Positions 55,164 to 64,000 of a DNA stretch of 64,000 bases are shown one piece after another. The translations under genes were made by a program, and so were the position numbers. The notes beneath the pieces were generated by a model that made no database searches, had not been told where the DNA came from, and worked only from the letters and a program-made list of their open reading frames with translations. Within the stretch, counting starts at the first letter, position 1, and each line of letters opens with the position of its first letter. This stretch comes from Apostichopus japonicus (lineage: Eukaryota > Echinodermata > Holothuroidea > Aspidochirotida > Stichopodidae), in the NCBI RefSeq assembly GCF_037975245.1, contig NC_092562.1, forward strand, positions 21,655,054-21,719,053, written 5' to 3'.

Positions 55164-58100
55164 ATAATCACACATATTGAATTATCGTGTCCCTATGTTT
55201 GCTACTGCCTACATGCACGCCAGGTTACCCTGTGTTACCCTGGTGACATTCAGAGGCACCGAATTCAGACATTCTATCATTTGATGAACAACCACCAAGT
55301 TTTACCCGATCAGGCTTATTCTTGAAGGATGGGGTGGGGTGAAGGGGGAGGGGAGGGGTACAGATAATTTGCATTGATATCACCGACACCTATTCAATTT
55401 TTTCAGCATAGCCTGGTTACAATTTTTGAGCTTTAAGAATTCAAAGAGCAATATTAAATAAATAATAAAAGACCATGAATAAAAAATATGGATGAATCAT
55501 CATCTAATGTTATCGAATATTGTCCATGCACTCATGATGAGACGTTCCACCCTTTCTTAAGGTTTGTCTTTAAAACAAGGTCTTTTCAGAATGAGAGAGA
55601 GAGTGAGTTGTATAGGGCCAACGAGTCACTTCATTTCACGGTCGAGTAGAAGTCATTGACTAGAGTCACTGTGTTATTTCTATTGGGACATAACTTCACA
55701 TTCTTCTTCGAGTCACTTGAATTTTAAAACACCCCCTCCCCCCTAACCCACTGATCCCTTCTCTAGAAAAAATATCAATCTGTGTCACTGTCGCAACGAA
55801 GCTTTAATATCACGTCATTTCGCTATTTGGGATTAGGTTTAATGGTTTAGTTGTTCAAGTAAGTTGTATCGATATCTAAAACTGCCAGTTAGGACAATTT
55901 CCTAATGCTAATCCCACTTTATACTGTCCTCCCATACCACCCTTCAAAGCATTCACACTGCCAGTACAAACAGTTTCCTAACCTTGATCTGATAGAAGCC
56001 TGATATTCCATACTGCTCATACTGACACTACGAGTGCTCTGGGTTGGGAGATAACAGCACAGTAAGGTAAAAAAAAATGCCCAACTGTGTGATTTACAAG
56101 TGAGGTTCAGTGAATATGCATGATTTATTATTCATTCAACCATCGCAATCTTCCCGTCATGCACCATTTACAATAGCGATATATGTGTGTGTGAAGTGAT
56201 TGAAAGTACAGAAATTACATACCGGTAGTGATAAATGTCCTCAATCGTGTTAAAACGGTTAATCTTCGATCGGTTAGGTTATCCGCTTACCTCACCCCGC
56301 TCCCCACCCCGGTAACGGGACCAGGTTGAGAGTGGACCAAGTTGTCTCTTAAAAAGTACCGTGGTGCATATGCGCTACTAAAGCAGTTTTTTCTTCTTCT
56401 TTTTAGCTTCACTGTTTGTGTTTAGGTATAGGCAATATTTACTCAGTTAATATGGAAGGCCATTCGTGCATGCTTAAATTTACCCCGTGATTAATTATAA
56501 TACCAAACAGACATTGTTATCACTTTCACCTTCGCCGATTTATTCTCTCCCGAACTTTACTGAGAAAAGTAAACGTACGAGAATGAGGGCAATATTTTCC
56601 AGAATTTTGCAAGTAATTTTGTTCAATAAAAGACCAGCCCCTGCTGTAGGCCAGATTTGTTGTCGTTAAATAATAAATACACTAGTCGATTCAGCCCTAA
56701 GGATATACACGAGTGACTCAAACCTCGACTTTCTATCTATCTATGATCCCATTCAAATTGATTTCCTTACTTCGAAAACTAGAAAACAAGGGAGAAGTGT
56801 TGTTTCAAATATCGAAACTACTACCACAGATTTGTGTTATCTACTTCATTGGATCAACACAATACCGTTAAAGATTTTCTTCGTAAAGCAATTTCATATC
56901 TTGTTCCGTAAATGATAACATGTTGTTTATTTTATTAAAAAAGGCAGATTATCCAACGGGGTGTTTTTAAAATTCTTTCGTTTTATATTGATTCCTACAT
57001 AAGAGTGAAAGTATTTTGGTAATTTATTTCAAACAGTACATTTTACACTTTCATGGAATTACATTCATCGAGATTCCGGAGATTGACACAGAGATATGAA
57101 AAGCATAATAATACCTTGGGTTGTTTGTGATTATAGGGAAAACCGTCCATTATCTACTATCTACATAAAAGTATAGAGCCTCGAAGCATTGTTCAAACAA
57201 ATGAATATAATTAAATTTTCATCGCATGCCTGTACTCGACAAGGTAGTCTTCGCCATAGGAACAAGGAACATCACCATAATGGCCACGTGAATATTCTAG
57301 CATAATCTAGCATAAATGCCGTATCAGTTGCACCTTGAAGACAAAAGTCTTCCAAAGGGTATAAGCCTTCAACGAGAACAGCGACCCCGAACCCCACCCG
57401 CCCCTGACCTATAAACTGGCATATGACCCCACATCCCCAACCATATACCCACTTCTCCTACATAAATCCCATTTCGGTTATCTCGATTAAATGAACATGG
57501 TAATGTTCTAATTCTAACCCTTTCGACTATGAACATATTCTGATATAGTTGCTTAGTGTCCCACCCAAGCGGACCCAAACCGTCATAGCCAAAATGGTAC
57601 TACGAACTCAAACAGACTCCCACAAACACCGAAACCATAGCAACAAACATCTCCAAGTCCCCGCCTAGGTCGCACCATTCAATACCTATAGTTTGAAAAC
57701 GAAGTTTTAAACCTCCTTATAAGAAATTGTTAGTTATTAAACAAAATTTGGTAAATTAATATCCTGGTGAGTGTATACCTTTTTCTCCTTAATTACTATG
57801 CATATAGTAACATGATACTGTATTGCGCTCTACGTGTGTGTCCCTTCTCTTATAACGATACAGTTGTTACCGTCCTCACACACACACGTATTCGACCTAC
57901 CGACCCCGTTTTCATTTTATCTAAGAAAATGAAACCTGGTTTTGTGTCTTAAACGTTGCTATAAGAACTGATGTCACTTGAAAATTCACTTGAAACCTTC
58001 CGTGAACTTGAAAACCAAAGTTTTGCATTCAGGTGTTTTGAACGTTATAAAAATTATTACACTATTTGCTCAAACAATGTAGGCTACGATATTAAGAAAT

Positions 58101-61100
58101 ATGAACTTCCCTGAACCCATAGTACAAGCGTCTTGTGATGCAATGTATAATAAGTACACTTACATATGGTTCCCGAGACCAATACTTTGGAGACAGCTAA
58201 CGTTATATACTTCTATACATATATTAAAAAAAAAATAAATATTATTTTAACCACAAGAACATCATTGATATAGGAATTGCCCTACATGACCTTCAAGTCA
58301 AGTTCAATTTCATTTTACAATTTAACAAGTAGAATGGCCTTTTCATACCGAAACTCACTCCCTATCTACGAAAACAAATATCAAAGGAGTGACCCTGTTA
58401 GGCCCCCTATGAGGGAGTCCTTCAGGGAATTATGACCGGCATTAAAATTATAGGGATGTCCCCCCCCCTCACAAAATGTTTTCTTTAAGGAAGAGGAAAC
58501 AGCTGATCAGAGTGTTGTGTAGTAGTTATATATGCATGTTATATGTTTTTAATGTTATGTTTAAGTTCACGATATGTGATAACGATTTTCACAGCACGTA
58601 GAAAAATTAAAACGTGCACCGTGTATTTGAGGGGGGGGGGGTGGGTGTGGGTGGGGGTCTTTGCATTTTGTTTTAAATCAGAGCAGCGATTGTTGTCAAA
58701 AGAAAAAGCAAGTAAACATTCAGGGTTATTTCACAGAGTTGAATATTTTGTTCAAAGTGACAGGAATATGTAAAAGAGTGGTTTGATGGCCTCAAGATTA
58801 AGCCTTATGTGTTTATATTTGATCTAAACCTATGTTTATGTAACTAATAACTTAATGTTTAATTTGAGAATAATTTGAAGTTGTAGCAAATTCCCAAGAA
58901 ATTCCTCGAGTTTGGAAGCTTCTGCAAAATAATTTCTTAATCATTAAACTTGGGGCAATATGTTCTTTATATCACATCATTCCATAAAGTTTTCATTAAT
59001 CTATTATATGGAGAATATATTCTCGCCACATTACGTCACATTACGTCACCAAACTTAAACCAATCAAACCCTGAGTTATCCTCTTTTTGGTAAGTTCTTT
59101 TCTCAATATACAAAATTCAAGGTGTCACATCGAATGTATAGATTAGAGATCGCAGTAAGGTATACACTATCGATGACTCCGACTGAATTAGTAATTCTGA
59201 ATTGTTAGTTTAACAATAATTTCTTATTTCGGTGATCAATCCTGCAGGGCGGAATCTAATTACATTACTAAGGAAAAGGACTAGAATTAACCTCTATAAG
59301 GAAAAAGAAGGTAAGTCGAAATTACCGTACTTTTTTATATTGCTAATCTGAAGGTTCCGGGTTGAATGCGATCTTTCAATCCTTCGGATGAAGTCGTCCG
59401 TCGGATATATATATATGTTCTCATTTCAAGAAATCGTGATGCTGCCCATTAAAGACATAACAACACCATGGTCACGTGCATCACTGTTCTAATGAGAGGG
59501 GGATGAGAGTGTAGCAGTCCATGTGAGCAAGTTGGATTGATTTTTGTACCCTCGCTCTGTATTGGAGGTGGTCGGTGGATATATGTATTAACTGGAACGC
59601 GACTTAAACTATATTGTATTGGTGTTTTGGGGTAGAAGGGGAGAAGGGTAGAAGGGGAGAAGGGGGGGGGGGGGGCGGCAGGACGGCTGTTAGGAAAGTG
59701 CACGCTAATTGATTTTATAAACAAACACCTACCGAGATGATCATACATCATTTTGAAACTCGTGTCGGGGTGGGTGTGGTGGGGAAGGGGAGTGGGTGTG
59801 AGGCCCTGCAATATCGTTAAACCATTCGCCATCTGATCAATGACGTCATTACACTTCATATCATACTAGGCAACTTCTTTCAGTCGCACGCAGGCTTGTG
59901 CATGCATATTATAGGATTCTTCTGAACACATTCTACGAATCGCCATCTTGAAGCCTCTACCCCCCCCCCCCAACTTACCCCTTCAGAAATAGTAAACACA
60001 AATAGTATGTTAAAACTGGTAAGTTCCCACAAGGTGCTTCAGTAGAGATTTCTACCCAAAGAATTTTTCCGAAACATACTCACGATAGAGAATATGTTCT
60101 TTCAACCACGTAAAATGACCAGATGGTGACAATAAAACGGGATAGACCAGTTAAAACATACGTGACCAGTTTGAATGCTTCTAACATTATTTCGGTTTGA
60201 GAATGACTTATATAATTTTACGATCTTTAATATAGCCATACCGTTTTAGGAGAGTGATGGAATGCATGAGCTATATATTAAGGCGACATCTGTATTTATT
60301 TGTATACAAAATACATACTAATATAACGTCTATTATACTTCAATTAGTCTGTACGCTCATCCTGAATGTGAAATACGTTCAGTGAATCTGTTTATAGTTG
60401 AATATCCGTCTCCGAGTGTAATATGTAGACCTAGAGGTAAAGAAGACGACGAAGAAGGGGGGGGGGGGCAACTTGCTTAGAAACATATCGTCAACTTTGG
60501 GCAATGTTATTGTTTTCCTATATGTGTCTATGTCATGACTTTCCTGCTGGGAAGTTTATGCTTCTGTCTGTAAATTGGTCTCGGAAGTAATTCACATATA
60601 CGTGATAGCACATTTTACATATGTTTTACATTGGTCCCCCCCCCCCCCCAAGGAGCTCGAATATACAAAAGACGTTTTCTTGAACCCATCACGTCATGTT
60701 TTGGTCGAATCGTACGCGTATGCCAAGGAAAGGTTGTAATCATAGGTTTCTTAGAAAAATACCGGGCAATTTACTACCATGAAAGAAACATTAACTGACA
60801 CTTTTTTTTTTATAGCATTCGACAAATTCATAGCAAAATCACCTACATACTTTAGAATAATCTTTGAAAAATATGAGACAAAAGGGGTTGTATATGATAA
60901 AACTTGTATTTTGTTCTATACTTCTGCCTTTTAGCTAATTTCGGAGCCGTATATTTGCATACAGCTCTGGACAAGTTCAGAAACCATATTATGTATGTAT
61001 CTATATATGGCTAATGGATAAGGTTAGTGTTCATTTATAGAGAAAGGAACTCTAGAAAAGGTTGAAGTTCCTTCTCTATCAAGGAACTCTAGATAAAGTA

Positions 61101-64000
61101 GTCGCATAGCGCCCTCGATTTGCAAAGTTTTCCTAACAGGAACTAACGACTTATAATAAACAATGTATGCACTCGCATCATATATCAGGGAGTGGCAATC
61201 ATGTCAAAGGCTTGGGGAGACCATTCTGACCCTCTCCCCCACTACATCCTTTCGCCTAGAGTATATAAGTAGGTAAAACGTCGTGAATCAATGGGAATGT
61301 CTTGTTCCTGCATTAAAATACTTGAAAGTAATCGCTCATTGTATAACCATACCTGTCTTAACTTAATTACACAAGACAGGCTTCGCCATCACAGATGAAA
61401 GGGTGACCACTGTTATAGCGTCTACCTTCAGTTATCTCGATATACCTAGATATGTAGCGGTCCTTGTAGGCTGGTAAACTAATCGCTTAGCGTAAGTTAC
61501 ACATTAGGACGTGGAGAGGCTTTCGTGCTCGATTCAGTGTTTCACAAACAGCAGATAGCAAACGAACAGTGCGTTTGTCTCATAATGCCAACCAGACGCT
61601 GTAATTGAAAAGTTACCCAAAAGTACTGCAGGTGCAAGGCTATAAGCAAAGACTTTCGTGCTACCAGATAATAATGTTATCTTTCATTCATAACTATCAC
61701 CATTTTTTGTGTGTGTTAAGGCCTGGCGGATTGTGAATTTTTCTGGGGGGGGGGGGTGCTTGGGAAAGGAAGGTTAATGTTACTTGAGCTAAACCGTTGA
61801 CCCATCATTCCATACCCGTATCCCTCCTTTCGTCTAGTAGTTATCCCCAACTCCTTCCTTTACACGTACCCAAATTTCTCCCGTGTCTACTCACAATAAC
61901 GTTCTCTTACCCTATCCCTGCTAACATTAACACGAGAGTTGAAAACGAAGCCGTTTACTTCTTTACCTTTCTACACAGTCACGTAGTCCTACCTAGAAAC
62001 TGGTATTATTTGTGGTAACTGTTCCTATGATTGGTAATCTAAACCTGTTACTTCTTGTTAAAAAACCAAACATTTCAGTTGAGTCAAGTTGCAAGCATCT
62101 GGCTTCATTGTCTTCATTGCTTTTAGTTTGTTGACATTTCAAGATTTTTATCTCACTGACAACGACGAGGTGGTAGAAACCAAATCTTTGTGTAGTCTGG
62201 GCACACCTTCGCCAAAAAGTTGCGGTCACAGATAAAAGAATTTCCAGGTATACTTAGCGTGTGAACGTCCGATATTTGCTTTCCATAAACCAATATAGTT
62301 TTCCTACAAACAGTTACCCTAATGAATAGAATGATTATTATGGAAACACTTTGAATATAATTTTGAGTTTGAAAAGTAATCAACAAGGATTTCATATAAA
62401 TACAAACGTCGATTTATTTCATTTGGCGAAGTGCTACTTTAGACTATTTGGAATATCTAGTCAGCCATTCTCTGGGACCAAGTTTCGGCAGGTGAATTAT
62501 TTACGATACTGTCACAATATACTGATTGTTCCGATCCGCTTGGCACAGACGTAGTGTGGATGTATGTTCTATAGTTTACTGAACTGAACGGTGACGGCCT
62601 TGTTAATTGTTTGATGGTTATTGAGGCGACTAACGTTTACGGGAGTGGAGTCTCGTTTTATATATTTGCTTTCTTTTGACTTTTTACAACCTATTCATGA
62701 CCTGTCTTGTTTCGCAAATTTAAGTCAATAAAAGTGTTCACATAAGAAACTACTATTGGCCTTACTTAGGCCTACATTTAAGTTTTGTTGAACGCAAGTC
62801 ACATTCCGACGGTCTTTAACTTAGGAAGCGAAGAATTATTTTAATGTTCCAAATAATGAGATCACTGGGTCATATATGATAGTTATTGATGACTTATCAT
62901 AAAAGTGAAGAATTTCCGTCAACTTGAATATATACGGTGAGTAACATTAGACTTTCACGTAAGTTATCGGTGGGCGTAATCGTAATGTAACTGCTTATAA
63001 CTAGGCTAAATCACTTACCAACAATTGTTTCGTTCGTGCAACAAAATGAATGTTAGGCCCCTGGGCGTAGAATATATTTAGGTTTGGCTCCAACACACAG
63101 ATATACCATGCGAATTAGCTCATAGCTCCAAGTTTTATTCTAAGTTAGATTATTACCTGCAGGTGGGAATGAACTTTGATAGTCCGAACCATGTTAGGAG
63201 ATGGTTTAATACATGTGTAGCCTGTGGGATTGTCTGTATCCTCCATATGACTACGGCAGGCCTAGGCCTACATATTTTTTGCTCAATTAGGCCTAGATAA
63301 GTAATTGTAAACATGAATGATCATGCTGGCATAGCCTAGTATTATCCCTAATGCTAGGATGAAATTTTCAAATGTGATTGACTTGTACACACTACAGGAC
63401 AAGTGGGCACTTCCTCAAGTCTTTTCTTGTATTTGGTAGGAATACTGTATCAGGCAGAAGGCGTACATATATATGCTTATATTTAAATAACAAATGTTGT
63501 ATTGCATCTCCCAAAGGAGAAAGGGATTTTCTTCAGAGTTTATATATGAGAGAATTACATCAAGTTATAAGTACCACATGTATGAGATACCCAGTATATA
63601 TTTTGTACCAGTTGGCTCTAAGTTCCCTAGACCTATAACCCCCCAATTTTTCCCACAAAGGTTACAACTGTTACATATTTCTAGTACACACTTTGGAACT
63701 TCTTGTGATCATAACTCAGACAGAGTTATGTAAATGGTAAAGTTAACATCATATACTAATAGTAAAAGTACTCTCATGGGAATTTTGTGACTGAATGTGT
63801 GGAATTCTTCAGATAACAATTTGGTTGTCTAGTCAAAATGACGACATGTTCAACAAAGGTCAAAACATTTGATGTGTGCTCTAGGAATAATCATTCAACT
63901 ATTTTCCAATTATAACTAGCATGCTAAATGTGGGTCAAAGTAGCACTGTAAATAACCTAGATGCCATTTAGACTGCATCCCAGAAATTTGATATATGTAG
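55164..64000. other. Gene-free stretch
   Basis: I find no credible exon on either strand. Open frames are short and of simple composition. It holds one family B repeat and scattered G or C runs (near 58460, 58630, 59665, 60459, 60637 and 61746). The flanking gene, if any, lies beyond the window. Confidence 0.55.
55884..56064 (+). repeat. Dispersed repeat family B, copy 2
   Basis: CAGTTAGGACAATTTCC, ACTGTCCTCCCATACC, CAGTACAAACAGTTTCC, GATCTGATAGAAGCC and CATACTGCTCATACTGACAC align in order with 48732-48905. Confidence 0.75.

Noticed and set aside
59449-59859. 136-codon minus-strand frame rich in Pro and His
   Set aside because: Its composition comes from G-rich simple sequence and it lacks any domain pattern or splice context.

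Overview
The window is animal nuclear DNA: AT-rich, intron-rich, with long G and C runs, minisatellites and nested non-autonomous hAT-like transposons. The two multi-exon genes are metazoan in type. Repeat style and gene structure suggest a marine invertebrate, most likely an echinoderm. That is inference and the species cannot be named from sequence alone.

Layout. From 1 to 11642 I see only repeats and one weak candidate terminal exon (3737-3805, minus). A first coding exon with a SAM-like domain lies at 11643-11954 on the minus strand. A tandem repeat rich in TGACCT half-sites follows (12184-13048), then a tRNA-Ala(CGC) gene at 14736-14807.

The minus-strand gene at 17678-37453 is alpha-N-acetylglucosaminidase (NAGLU, family GH89). 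I joined 19 exons by hand. Every junction keeps frame, giving 783 residues with both catalytic glutamates. A gap of about 3 kb separates its start from a divergent plus-strand gene at 40529-46123. That gene has seven exons, encodes 403 residues, and is an SLC17/PHT4-type anion transporter of the major facilitator superfamily. NAGLU degrades heparan sulfate in lysosomes and SLC17 proteins often sit in lysosomal or secretory membranes, but any functional link is inference.

From 46124 to 64000 I recognise no gene. It holds a 22-bp minisatellite, dispersed repeats and a nested hAT-like composite (53346-55163).

The most unusual structure is inside NAGLU. Two unrelated minisatellites (about 96 bp x17 in intron 9; about 81 bp x8 in intron 18) each end exactly on, and contain, the 3' splice site and first codons of the next exon. 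The pre-mRNA therefore carries long series of decoy 3' splice sites just ahead of the real one, and every decoy reading runs into a stop within a few codons. A third short array abuts the donor of exon 11.
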